From: Paenibacillus graminis
GTDB taxonomy: Bacteria; Bacillota; Bacilli; Paenibacillales; Paenibacillaceae
Reading direction: 5' to 3'
Assembly (NCBI RefSeq): GCF_000758705.1
Contig: NZ_CP009287.1
Location: 248,001 to 312,000 of the forward strand
DNA: 64,000 bases
A program made the position numbers and the translations under genes. The notes under the pieces were generated by a model that made no database searches, had not been told where the DNA came from, and worked only from the letters and a program-made list of their open reading frames with translations. Shown one piece after another: positions 44,208 through 53,499 of this stretch (within the stretch, counting starts at the first letter, position 1; each line of letters begins with the position of its first letter).

Positions 44208-44218
44208 ATTTACCTCCA

Positions 44219-45223
44219 CTAGATTAGATTTTGTTCAATCGTTAACTTCCGCACTTGTTCCTTAGTCAGCGGGATCGCTCCTTCCGAGCTATAGGTGCCG
44301 GGTTTCGGTCTGCTTGCATCCTCGTATGTGTTTCTAGGGGCAAACGGAGAAGGAACAATATATAAATCGGGTAATTCATAAGCACTTAATGATTCATCAT
44401 ACGTCATCAGTTCTTCATATCTTTTTTCGCCAGGCTTTAAGCCAATTTCAACGATACCAACCGTGGACGGGTCAATCCCGTATTTCTTCGGCGTTTCTTC
44501 TACAACAATCTCTGCTAAGTCCTGTAGTTTAATCACAGGCATTTTCAAAATAAACGTTTCTCCGCCTTTAGATATTTGCAGTGATTGGATTGTAAGTTTA
44601 GTCGCCTGTTCTAACGTCATCATAAATCTTGTCATCGATAAATCTGTTACCGTTATAGCTTTGCTTTCTCTGACTTGCTTAACAAATAACGGGATGACCG
44701 AACCTCTGGAGCCCATTACATTACCGAACCGCACAGTAGAGAATACGGTTTTTCCTGAACCTTTCGAATATTCTGCGGAGGAAATAAGTTTCTCAGCGGA
44801 TAGTTTAGTTGCTCCATAATTGTTGGTCGGAGAGATGGCTTTATCTGTACTTGTAAACACTACTTTTTTTACGTTTTGTTGTTTCGCTGCTTTAATCACG
44901 TTATACGTGCCGATAATATTCGTAAGCACAGCCTCGAAAGGGTTATATTCACAAAATGAAACATGCTTCATTGCTGCTGTATGAAACACGTAATCAATAT
45001 CCTCCATCGCACATAAGACACGATCATAATCACGAATATCCCCTATCAAGTAGCTTAACTTTGAATGTCCATTCACTTCATTTTGCAGCTCGAACTGTTT
45101 ATACTCATCTCTACTAAAAATTCTGATAGCTTCAGGCTCCTCTTGTAAAATATGTTTCACAATACTTTTCCCGATTGTGCCTGTACCACCAATAACCAAA
45201 ATTTTTTTATTCTTAAAAAACAT
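44219..45223 (-). CDS. pseB: UDP-N-acetylglucosamine 4,6-dehydratase (inverting)
   Basis: First enzyme of the pseudaminic pathway, producing the 4-keto-6-deoxy-altro sugar. 334 residues: ILVIGGTGTIGKSIVKHIL, FHTAAMKHVSFCEYNPFEAV, and the active-site FTSTDKAISPTNNYGATKLS, the SMDK/TDK form of this enzyme class. AGGAGGGC lies before the ATG. It heads the recognised biosynthetic set, followed at short spacing by the epimerase and PseC. Confidence 0.95.
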   Translation of the reverse strand: MFFKNKKILVIGGTGTIGKSIVKHILQEEPEAIRIFSRDEYKQFELQNEVNGHSKLSYLIGDIRDYDRVLCAMEDIDYVFHTAAMKHVSFCEYNPFEAVLTNIIGTYNVIKAAKQQNVKKVVFTSTDKAISPTNNYGATKLSAEKLISSAEYSKGSGKTVFSTVRFGNVMGSRGSVIPLFVKQVRESKAITVTDLSMTRFMMTLEQATKLTIQSLQISKGGETFILKMPVIKLQDLAEIVVEETPKKYGIDPSTVGIVEIGLKPGEKRYEELMTYDESLSAYELPDLYIVPSPFAPRNTYEDASRPKPGTYSSEGAIPLTKEQVRKLTIEQNLI

Positions 45224-45246
45224 ACCAGCCCTCCTCCCTTTTTCAT

Positions 45247-46668
45247 TTATTTATGTCTTTCATTGATCAATTGGTTAATCAACTCTGAGAGCTCTTTGCC
45301 AGAATGTTTTGTTGTATAGGATTTTAGTAAAAAGTTATTTTTCACACCTTCAAAATTTAATTTCTCTTCTTCACTTGTAAAATATGAAGAGACCGTTTTT
45401 ATTAACTCTGTTGGCTCCTTCTGAATATAATTCTCCAGGGAATTATAATAATCGTATTCACGGTTTGCTTGAATGAAATCAAAGACAAAAACGGGTTTAT
45501 TAAATAAAAAAGATTCCAGAGCAACGGTAGACAGTGAAGCGATGACACCGTCTGAATTGATTATCAGATCGCGTGTATCTGCTTTTTTATCCTTGATAAC
45601 TTGGACGGATTTACACGTTCTTTCCAAGTCCGTGTAGAGTGAAATCAGCTTTTTTGAAAGCTCCCAAGGATGGGGTTTTATGATGAATTGAAATTTCTGA
45701 TTCTTAGCCAACTCCGTGATTAGCGCTTGTATCTTATCTGCATCTAATCCCGGCCCTGTAGCAACTAATAACGTAATTCTATTTGGGTCAAGATCGTACG
45801 CTTCACAAAAAGTATCATTTGGCAGTCGGGTAGAAGTGAAGATTTCATCATATCGGGGGTGACCGATCACTGCGATTCGTTTTTCCTCAAGCCCCCTTGT
45901 CATATACCATTCTTTTTCGTACTCTCCGTATATCCCTATATGACTTGAAAAAACGGGGATAAACGCTTCTTCCCCCATTAAAATCCCATGTTGCAAACAA
46001 ATGCTGGGAATTCCTTTTATAGCTCCAACGACCGCAAGAGACCGGCTAACAACATCTTCTGTCGTACCTATCAATACAGCACCTACCGGGATTTGCTCGT
46101 AAAGGTTATTAACAGTTTCTATTGCATCGACAATACCGGGAATTCGCTTAATGAATGTTTGGCAAAATAAGGGATTACTAAAAGCAGGATGTCCTTCGTA
46201 TTCCGCTAAAATTGAAGTTGCCTGCTTGATTAACGCATTGGACGCCTCTCCGGTGTCGCTCTTAAAGCTTCCAATACATACATTTGGAATCCCGAAATAT
46301 TCAGAAGCTCTGGAACGTGACAACATTATCGTATGATCTCTACTAAAATGATCACTTAGTGTTTTCACTGGAATTCTTGTATAGTCCAGATTGATCAATA
46401 TCTTTCCATTTAAATTAGTCTTATAGGGTTGCCTTAAAGGTGCTACCATCTTCTCGAAAAAAGGTTGAATCTCGTTTGGTTTCTTAATCCTTGAATCGTT
46501 CAATTTCATCTCAAAATCTGTTCGCTCCATATCACTTCTAAGATCATCATTAATTTGTTGATAGAAATTCGTCATGAGGGCAATGGGGATGTCTCTATAC
46601 TTTAAATCCTTCAGAACACTGATGAATTCACTATACAGAGACCAGTAATTCGATAGGTAGATAGACAC
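45247..46668 (-). CDS. GT-B-fold glycosyltransferase-like protein, unknown specificity
   Basis: 473 residues. The second half has a GT-B nucleotide-sugar half: GLDADKIQALI, FIIKPHPWELSKKLI, SDGVIASLSTVALESFLFNK (a His-Pro and Ser-Thr pattern like CDP-glycerol or sialyl/nonulosonate transferases). The first half carries HGILMGEEAFIPVFSS. I cannot give an acceptor or donor. It lies directly upstream of pseB in the same operon, so transfer of a nonulosonate onto a glycan or protein is a reasonable guess. Confidence 0.6.
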   Translation of the reverse strand: MSIYLSNYWSLYSEFISVLKDLKYRDIPIALMTNFYQQINDDLRSDMERTDFEMKLNDSRIKKPNEIQPFFEKMVAPLRQPYKTNLNGKILINLDYTRIPVKTLSDHFSRDHTIMLSRSRASEYFGIPNVCIGSFKSDTGEASNALIKQATSILAEYEGHPAFSNPLFCQTFIKRIPGIVDAIETVNNLYEQIPVGAVLIGTTEDVVSRSLAVVGAIKGIPSICLQHGILMGEEAFIPVFSSHIGIYGEYEKEWYMTRGLEEKRIAVIGHPRYDEIFTSTRLPNDTFCEAYDLDPNRITLLVATGPGLDADKIQALITELAKNQKFQFIIKPHPWELSKKLISLYTDLERTCKSVQVIKDKKADTRDLIINSDGVIASLSTVALESFLFNKPVFVFDFIQANREYDYYNSLENYIQKEPTELIKTVSSYFTSEEEKLNFEGVKNNFLLKSYTTKHSGKELSELINQLINERHK

Positions 46669-46684
46669 TCCGTTTTATCCCTCC

Positions 46685-47488
<804 letters not shown>

Positions 47489-47742
47489 TTACTTTCTATA
47501 CTATGTTTTGATAACCAAAATGTAATAGGTTATAAGGCTAAATTTTCCAAACTACTAATAATAGGGTAAATAAGCATCGGAATTACGAACCAAATAAGAG
47601 GGCGGTGTACCTTTGAAGGGGAATCGTAAAGAAAGTAAATGCAGCTTTAGGGCCGGGTGAGTTTTTTCGGGTGGGAAATTCGGTGAAGCGTAGGGGGAGC
47701 TGCTTGAGGGAAAACCTCACGGGCTGCTCTTATTTATAATTC

Positions 47743-48717
47743 TCATTGAAGCTTCATTAACAAATGATCGATTCGATGTTGAAAGGTGTGTGAAGTCAAC
47801 ACGCGTTTCCTTGCATTGTGAGCAATTTGTTTGCGTTCTTCGTCGTGGGCCATATAATAATGAATCTTCTCAAGTAAATCATGCTTATCTTTAAAACAAA
47901 CAATTTCCTTCCCGTCCTCAAAATGATTGACCAGATCTTCTTTAGAATCAAGAAGTTGAAATGCTTCACAACTGGCAGCATCGAAGGTGCGGTTGTTGAT
48001 ACTTTTCGCAATAATACCCATACGGTTTTTATTATATTTCTCATCAGATGGACGGTGGATATTTAGAATGATTTTAGAACCATTATAATAATTCACAACG
48101 GTTTCGGGCTTTACCCAGGCATTCACTAAATCTAAATCCCGGTTTGAATTTTTTATCCATTCATATTTATGCTTGCTCCACCCTCTCCCAACGATTTGAA
48201 TTTGATAATCTGTTCTCTTTAACAAGAATTCAATAAGCTCAATCCGATTACTATAGGGTACTCCTACTAAACAAATATCACTTGCAAACTCTTTAGAGAC
48301 TAATGTGGAATGAAACACTTCTGGATCTGTTCCTAGCGGAAGATGATAGACATATGGATGCCCAAGTCTTTTATATTGTTCTACTGCAGCTTGATCGATG
48401 GTAAAAATATAGTCGAAATAAGGGATAAGCGGGAGGGTCCAGTCCATATAATAAGGATCTTCAGTCATCCAAATGGCCGACTTTGCCTTTGTTTCTTTTA
48501 AGAATTCTAGTATAGGTACGGAGATTTTCAAACCGGTCATTGCAAAAATAAGATCCGGCTGCAAAGACTGTTCCATAAGTTTCAGAGCATTTAAACCATT
48601 ATTATTTAATGTGAAGGATTCACAGTAGTGACCCGCATTCTGAAATGCTTTTACTACACACTGTTCAAAAAAGTTATAAACTGCTTTAAAACCTGAAGTA
48701 ATAAAAATAATATTCAT
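47743..48717 (-). CDS. CgeB-like glycosyltransferase (spore maturation family)
   Basis: 324 residues. N-terminal DUF3880-like half: IIFITSGFKAVYNFFEQCVV, MTEDPYYMDW, YIFTIDQAAVEQYKRLG, YVYHLPLGTDPEVFH. C-terminal GT-1-like half: ICLVGVPYSNRIELIEFLL, NIHRPSDEKYNKNRMG, RTFDAASCEAFQLLD. This matches CgeB of B. subtilis, which acts late in sporulation on the spore crust. It lies upstream of, and separately transcribed from, the rest of the glycan genes, and is divergent from the small protein at 48826. Confidence 0.88.
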   Translation of the reverse strand: MNIIFITSGFKAVYNFFEQCVVKAFQNAGHYCESFTLNNNGLNALKLMEQSLQPDLIFAMTGLKISVPILEFLKETKAKSAIWMTEDPYYMDWTLPLIPYFDYIFTIDQAAVEQYKRLGHPYVYHLPLGTDPEVFHSTLVSKEFASDICLVGVPYSNRIELIEFLLKRTDYQIQIVGRGWSKHKYEWIKNSNRDLDLVNAWVKPETVVNYYNGSKIILNIHRPSDEKYNKNRMGIIAKSINNRTFDAASCEAFQLLDSKEDLVNHFEDGKEIVCFKDKHDLLEKIHYYMAHDEERKQIAHNARKRVLTSHTFQHRIDHLLMKLQ

Positions 48718-48779
48718 TTTTTTCCTCCATTGTAAATTTGAGATTTTTTTAGTTGATAGGACATTGCCACAAACATAAA

Positions 48780-48793
48780 ATGAGATAACTCAT
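48780..48793. promoter_or_regulatory. Small palindrome between divergent genes
   Basis: ATGAG-ATAA-CTCAT in the 108-base gap between the CgeB-like and surface-protein genes, possibly a shared operator. Evidence is the symmetry alone. Confidence 0.3.
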
Positions 48794-48825
48794 ATGATGA
48801 TTTATAAATAAGTGGAGGTGAAAAT

Positions 48826-49263
48826 ATGGCACAGACCTTAGTTGAATTCGGTAGAAGCTTCCAGACAAACCTAGATAATGGGGTTATTATTCCCATTAAT
48901 GCAACAGCAAAGCTGATATTAGAATTTGGTATTAATGTTCCACAAGCAACCAACTTTGTAGAACTCACTACTACAGTAGGTTGGCAGGTGACGAACGTTT
49001 TTGCTACACCGCCAGATCAACCAAAACTCTTCCTTCAAGTCCTTATGGATGGGATCGTTGTTGGTAGTGCTGAGCAAGAGTCCATTTCAAACGATGAAGA
49101 AGAACCGCTTGAAATGACCACAACGTTCCAGTCCATTCTTACGAATGTATCAGTAGGTTTTCATGTACTTCAAGTGTTTGCTTCAAACCCGGAGGATATC
49201 CAGGGGGATATTACCTTAACTGGTCCAATCAATATTACTGGAAAAGTTTACACGCCTGTATAA
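48826..49263 (+). CDS. Small beta-rich protein, possible exosporium/surface component
   Basis: 145 residues, no signal peptide, no Cys, alternating hydrophobic/Thr-Val pattern, for example VELTTTVGWQVTNVF and LTGPINITGKVY, suggesting a beta-sandwich. The tone (ITGKV, TVGWQV) resembles exosporium proteins of the ExsC type in the B. cereus group, but I cannot prove the family. AGTGGAGGTG precedes the ATG. It is divergent from a CgeB-like spore glycosyltransferase, which supports a spore-surface role and makes it a candidate glycan carrier. Confidence 0.55.
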   Translation: MAQTLVEFGRSFQTNLDNGVIIPINATAKLILEFGINVPQATNFVELTTTVGWQVTNVFATPPDQPKLFLQVLMDGIVVGSAEQESISNDEEEPLEMTTTFQSILTNVSVGFHVLQVFASNPEDIQGDITLTGPINITGKVYTPV

Positions 49264-49302
49264 CTCGGCTGACTCTGTGGGGCTAAGAAATTTTCAGCAG
49301 TA

Positions 49303-49376
49303 AAAACTCCTTAGTAGAAGACTTGTTTGTTTTAGGGAACAAACAGGTTAACACCTTCTACTATAGGAGTTTTTTA
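49303..49376 (+). terminator. Long two-part terminator
   Basis: AAACTCCTTAGTAGAAG pairs with CTTCTACTATAGGAGTTT with a short bulge, and GTTTGTT/AACAAAC lies inside; six T's follow. Confidence 0.85.
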
Positions 49377-49570
49377 ATTATACTATGCATCAGAATGGCA
49401 GCGTATGCCAAAACAGTTGAACATAAACATATTCATCCCAAGAATCCTGCATTACATGTGCCCAGCGTCAAGTGCGATTACGCCATAAAGAAATAAACTT
49501 ATTCTAAAAAACCTCTTGCGCTTACGTCATAATCATGATATATTACTTCTTGCGTTGCATTTCATAATTT

Positions 49571-49654
49571 GCGGTCATGGCGGAATTGGCAGACGCGCTG
49601 GCTTCAGGTGCCAGTGGTAGCAATATCGTGGAGGTTCGAGTCCTCTTGACCGCA
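49571..49654 (+). tRNA. tRNA-Leu(CAG)
   Basis: 84 nucleotides. Acceptor GCGGTCA (49571-49577) pairs with TGACCGC (49647-49653), discriminator A. The anticodon loop TTCAGGT gives CAG between CTGGC and GCCAG, and there is a long variable arm as in leucine tRNAs, then the T loop GGTTCGAGTCC. CCA is not encoded. It lies just after the AT-rich glycan island, the common address for such islands. Confidence 0.96.
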
Positions 49655-49662
49655 TAATAACC

Positions 49663-49708
49663 AAAAAGCTTCTGTACTGCTCATCCGGGCAGCGCAGAAG
49701 CTTTTTTA
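49663..49708 (+). terminator. Terminator after tRNA-Leu
   Basis: AAAAAGCTTCTG (49663-49674) pairs with CAGAAGCTTTTTT (from 49695), with GCT/AGC inside. Confidence 0.9.
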
Positions 49709-49825
49709 TTGTTCAATAAGACATGAACAGAGGATAATAAAGGCCGGACATGTGATTTGCTTGACTTATGCAGCTCATATGTTAGAATAGCGAGGCCCTA
49801 AATTCTACTATAAAGAAGTGAACTT

Positions 49826-51217
49826 ATGCTAGAGCCCAAGGTGAATGTGAAGCAGGGCCGCCTGTTTCTCGACAAGCATTTTTCCGGAGAATCCATCGAC
49901 TACCGTCAAATTATATCGTTATTTCTTCCAATATTAGTAGACCAAGCCTTTGTAGTCGGGCTGAACGTCGTGAACACAGCGATGATCAGCTCTTCCGGAG
50001 TGGCCGCAATCAGTGCGGTGAATATGATAGATTCGCTGAATATTTTTCTGATCAGTGTGTTCATTGCCGTGTCAACGGGAGGTACTGTTGTAGTAGCGCA
50101 ATACAAAGGCAGCGGAAACGAGTTAATGGTCTCCAAAGCAGCTGCAGGAGCCGTATCCTCCGTATCGCTGATGGCCTTTGCCATCGGCTTGTTTGGCATT
50201 GTGTTCCATGGCCCTCTGCTGCATTTGCTGTTCGGCGCGGCTTCGCCGGAGGTTATGTCGAACGCCCGCACGTATCTCATCGGCAGCAGCCTGTCCTATC
50301 TGGGGATTGCTGTGATGGAGGCAGTATGCGGCGCGCTGCGCGGCATCGGGAGGACCCGGGTCTCGCTTGTGCTCTCGCTGATTATGAACTTTTCGTATGT
50401 GCTGTTGAACTTTGTGTTCATCAACGGGCTGCATATGGGAGTGTTCGGGATGACCATTGCGATCAACACCTCCCGGTACCTGGCGGCGGTCTGCGCGCTG
50501 ATCTACCTGTTCCGGCTGGACAGCAGTCTGCGTGTAAAGATCCGGGACCTGCTGGCCCTCAACTGGACTATGGTCAAAAGAATTATGTTCATCGGCCTGC
50601 CGTTTGCGGCGGAGCAGATGTTCTTCAATGGCGGCAAGATACTGACGCAGATCTTCATTGTCAGCCTAGGCACCTATGCGATTGCCACGAATGCAATCTC
50701 TTCCTCACTCGCCGGGGTGATGCAGATTCCGGCCAATGCGTTGTCGCTGACCCTGATTACCGTCGTCGGCCAATGTATGGGCAGCCGGAATACGAAGGAT
50801 GCGCGCAAATTCGTCAAATCCTTTCTATGGCTGTCTTCCGCTTCCTTTGCGTTCATGGCGCTGCTGATCTTCCCGGTATTTCATCCGCTGGTATCGCTGT
50901 TTCATCCGCCGGAGGAGATCGTCCGGGATATCTTCATCGTTTTTCTGATTAACTCCATTGCCCAGATCCCGCTGTGGTCGGTCAGCTTCATTACGCCTTC
51001 TGCACTTCGGGCGGCGGGTGATTCCAAGTTCACCTCCATTGTGTCCATGCTGTCCATGTGGCTGTTCCGCGTTGTGCTGGGCTATGTCCTCGGCATCGTC
51101 CTGAATATGGGCATTGTCGGGGTATGGCTGGCAATGAACTGTGAGTGGGGCGTGCGCGGCTTCATCTTCCTCCGGCGTTTTCTCGGGGAGAAGTGGGTCC
51201 AGCATAAGGTGATTTAA
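49826..51217 (+). CDS. MATE-family efflux transporter
   Basis: 463 residues with about 12 membrane helices in two related halves. Exports organic cations or drugs by Na+ or H+ antiport. Visible marks: VDQAFVVGLNVVNTAMISSS near the start and the half-repeat AAEQMFFNGGKILTQIFIVS in the second half. GAAGTGAAC precedes the ATG, a weak ribosome site. No regulator adjoins it. Its substrate cannot be read. Confidence 0.92.
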   Translation: MLEPKVNVKQGRLFLDKHFSGESIDYRQIISLFLPILVDQAFVVGLNVVNTAMISSSGVAAISAVNMIDSLNIFLISVFIAVSTGGTVVVAQYKGSGNELMVSKAAAGAVSSVSLMAFAIGLFGIVFHGPLLHLLFGAASPEVMSNARTYLIGSSLSYLGIAVMEAVCGALRGIGRTRVSLVLSLIMNFSYVLLNFVFINGLHMGVFGMTIAINTSRYLAAVCALIYLFRLDSSLRVKIRDLLALNWTMVKRIMFIGLPFAAEQMFFNGGKILTQIFIVSLGTYAIATNAISSSLAGVMQIPANALSLTLITVVGQCMGSRNTKDARKFVKSFLWLSSASFAFMALLIFPVFHPLVSLFHPPEEIVRDIFIVFLINSIAQIPLWSVSFITPSALRAAGDSKFTSIVSMLSMWLFRVVLGYVLGIVLNMGIVGVWLAMNCEWGVRGFIFLRRFLGEKWVQHKVI

Positions 51218-51271
51218 GCCTTGAGTTAATGGATTGAATAGTAGAAAAAGAATCTATTATGACTGTGGGCT

Positions 51272-51331
51272 ATGACCCGTAAGCTGGCAACTTTGAAAAA
51301 AAGCGGCCTTCTTACGGGTCATTTATATTTT
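51272..51331. terminator. Terminator between convergent MATE and MFS genes
   Basis: ATGACCCGTAAG (51272-51283) and CTTACGGGTCAT (51310-51321) form a 12-base stem with a 26-base loop, T-rich afterwards. Confidence 0.7.
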
Positions 51332-51392
51332 AATGAACTAACGAATCAGCGCCGTTAATGTGCCAGGGGTTCAGATGGTACTTTTAACTCCG

Positions 51393-52598
51393 TTACCGGT
51401 CGTGAGCATTACTGTTTAACCGGGTGACCTCCGTTCTTCGGAAACTTGGGAGCATAATCAACATATACAAAAGTGCAACACAGCCAACAGAGAGATATGA
51501 AAGTTTCAGCCCGATGGCATCGGTCAGTACGCTGCCGGTCACTGGTCCTAAGATCATTCCGAATGAGTAGGCTGTGTTATAGATCGCAAAGGTAATTCCA
51601 TAGGAAGGAAGTCCGCTTTGTTCCGAAATGTCCGCAAGTGCGGGAAGGCAAGGTGCAAGAACCATACCCATGCTGATTCCCAGCAGCACTAGAGAAGCGG
51701 CCTGCATCCACATGGAGTCCGGCAGAGCGGAGAGCGGCAGACTTATGGCAACTACTGCAAGTCCGATCAGCACAGCTTTCTTATATCCAATCTTGCTGGA
51801 TAACTTGCCGATCCAAGGGGTGGCGAGCGCGTAGGATAATGTAGGAATAGCGAATAACATTCCGATAAAACCTGGCTCAGCATTAAACTTCTCCTGCAAA
51901 TGCAGTGGCAGGGTAGGCTCCAATACACTGGGGATAGCCGAACCAATAATAACAACACCGCTGATTAGCAGCAGACTGCGGTTGCGCAGCAAACCGAATG
52001 AGGAGAGGAACGTCCCCGATGTTCTTTCTGGTAAATCACGCAACAGAAAGATCCTAAGCAGTCCATCAGCTATGGCCAGAACTGCTGCAAAGAGAAAAGG
52101 AAGCTTATAACCGCCTAATTGATACATCCAGCCGCCTAAGCTTGGCCCAAGAAGGATTCCTGCAGCCTGTCCTGATAAGGCCAGCCCCATCGCTTTGCCG
52201 CGCTCTTCGGAAGGGTAAAGATCAGCAAGTATAGCTAATCCGGATGTCCAGGTGATAGCTGCGGCAAGTCCCTGCAAGGCTCTTGCTGTTATAAGCATCC
52301 AATATTCTTCGGCAAATGCAAACAATAGTGTAGCTGCAGCCAATCCAAGCAATCCCCAAAGCATAGGGGTCCGTCGTCCAATTCGGTCAGATAAAGCTCC
52401 AAATATAGGTGTGGCGATGAACAATGCGATTGCGTAGCTCCCAAAGAGCAAGCCGATTCCGGTCTGGGAAGCCCCCAGAGCGCTTGCATATTTCGGAAGA
52501 ATAGGCACCACCAGCCCATAAATCAGCATATCCAAAAAAATCGCTATCCCGACTACTAACAGAGCGGCTTTTTGTTTTTTTGGGGTAATCGTGTTCAT
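51393..52598 (-). CDS. MFS multidrug-type exporter
   Basis: 401 residues, 12 membrane helices, DHA1/TetA-like drug:H+ antiporter. Motif A reads GALSDRIGRRTPMLWG between helices 2 and 3; motif C-like GQAAGILLGPSLGG in helix 5. The ATG at 52598 has GAAGGTC about 8 bases upstream; the longer frame to 52658 has no better site. Divergent from a PadR regulator, with a matching operator-like 22-mer on each side of the promoter region, so it is very likely repressed by that protein and induced by a toxic ligand. Confidence 0.92.
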   Translation of the reverse strand: MNTITPKKQKAALLVVGIAIFLDMLIYGLVVPILPKYASALGASQTGIGLLFGSYAIALFIATPIFGALSDRIGRRTPMLWGLLGLAAATLLFAFAEEYWMLITARALQGLAAAITWTSGLAILADLYPSEERGKAMGLALSGQAAGILLGPSLGGWMYQLGGYKLPFLFAAVLAIADGLLRIFLLRDLPERTSGTFLSSFGLLRNRSLLLISGVVIIGSAIPSVLEPTLPLHLQEKFNAEPGFIGMLFAIPTLSYALATPWIGKLSSKIGYKKAVLIGLAVVAISLPLSALPDSMWMQAASLVLLGISMGMVLAPCLPALADISEQSGLPSYGITFAIYNTAYSFGMILGPVTGSVLTDAIGLKLSYLSVGCVALLYMLIMLPSFRRTEVTRLNSNAHDR

Positions 52599-52694
52599 AA
52601 TAAGACCTTCTTTCGCTTGTTTGGTTGAAAATGAGTTTAAGATATTCCCATCGGGCAAGTCATTACTAAAGGTATAGTAGTAAAACTATAATAC

Positions 52695-52716
52695 TAAACA
52701 TTTAGTATTGGACTTA
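52695..52716. promoter_or_regulatory. Candidate PadR operator, MFS side
   Basis: 22 bases, TAGTAGTAAAACTATA and onward, ending ATACTA. It equals the reverse complement of 52821-52842 at 20 of 22 positions and lies before the MFS start. Confidence 0.7.
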
Positions 52717-52820
52717 CGATTGTATTATAGCAACTAACCCCTATGGTGTAAAGTGAGAGCCATTCGTAATGAATGTTCTTTACAGATGAAATGTTGAAAT
52801 ATAGAATTGAATGTAATAAT

Positions 52821-52842
52821 TAGTACTATAGTTTTAATACTA
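52821..52842. promoter_or_regulatory. Candidate PadR operator, regulator side
   Basis: TAGTACTATAGTTTTAATAC then TA. It lies 31 bases before the PadR start, mirrored to the copy at 52695, suggesting autoregulation together with control of the exporter. Confidence 0.7.
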
Positions 52843-52872
52843 TGAATTTACTATTTGAGCGGAGCGAAGATC

Positions 52873-53412
52873 ATGACAGATGTAATGGTACTTGGATTAT
52901 TATTGAAATTCGGATCAATGTCCGGCTATGAGATCCAGCAAAAGATGATATCTGCACAAACAGATAAGTGGGCATACGTGCAGCCTGCCTCTATCTACCA
53001 TGCCCTAAGAAAACTGGACAAAGATGAACTAATCCGTCTGGAAAAGCTTGAGCAAACGGGCAATCGCTCAAAAGCCATTTATTCCATCACCTCTAAGGGA
53101 AAACATGAGTTTAACAGCATGTTGATTAGCTCGTTTAAGAAGGCTTCCGTTGTGTTTCCTTCCGCTTTGTACACAGTTCTTACGTTCGTGGATGAAGCGC
53201 CGAAAGAAGAAATCATTGAAGCGTTGGAGGTACAGGAGCAGGCAATCCAGACTATATATGATGAAATGAAAGCAGGGCAAAAAGAAAAGGAGAAGTATTC
53301 CGAGGTTTCAAAGAATGTACTGTTAATTTTCGAGAATATGTATGAGCAATGTGAGGTGCAACTGCAGTTTTTACAGAAGCTTAAGCAGGATCTATTGAAT
53401 GATTTGCTGTAG
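52873..53412 (+). CDS. PadR-family transcription regulator
   Basis: 179 residues from ATG 52873; GGAG at 52861-52864 lies 8 bases upstream, and the TTG at 52855 has none. The N-terminal winged helix (about 5-85) has the PadR marks LGLLLKFGSMSGYEIQQKM, SIYHALRKLDKDELI and YSITSKGKHEF. A C-terminal helical Vir-like segment of about 90 residues follows, which dimerises. PadR proteins of this size repress efflux genes and are released by hydrophobic or aromatic ligands. Ends in a terminator. Confidence 0.92.
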   Translation: MTDVMVLGLLLKFGSMSGYEIQQKMISAQTDKWAYVQPASIYHALRKLDKDELIRLEKLEQTGNRSKAIYSITSKGKHEFNSMLISSFKKASVVFPSALYTVLTFVDEAPKEEIIEALEVQEQAIQTIYDEMKAGQKEKEKYSEVSKNVLLIFENMYEQCEVQLQFLQKLKQDLLNDLL

Positions 53413-53435
53413 CGGGAATCTCTATGTTTCATAAG

Positions 53436-53474
53436 AAAAAGGCGTGCTCTTCTCAGGAAGGCACGCCCTTTTTG
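53436..53474. terminator. Terminator after PadR
   Basis: AAAAAGGCGTGC pairs with GCACGCCCTTTTT around TCTTCTCAGGAAG; it faces the converging dehydrogenase gene. Confidence 0.88.
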
Positions 53475-53499
53475 TGTTTTTTTAGACCGTTTTTGCCTG

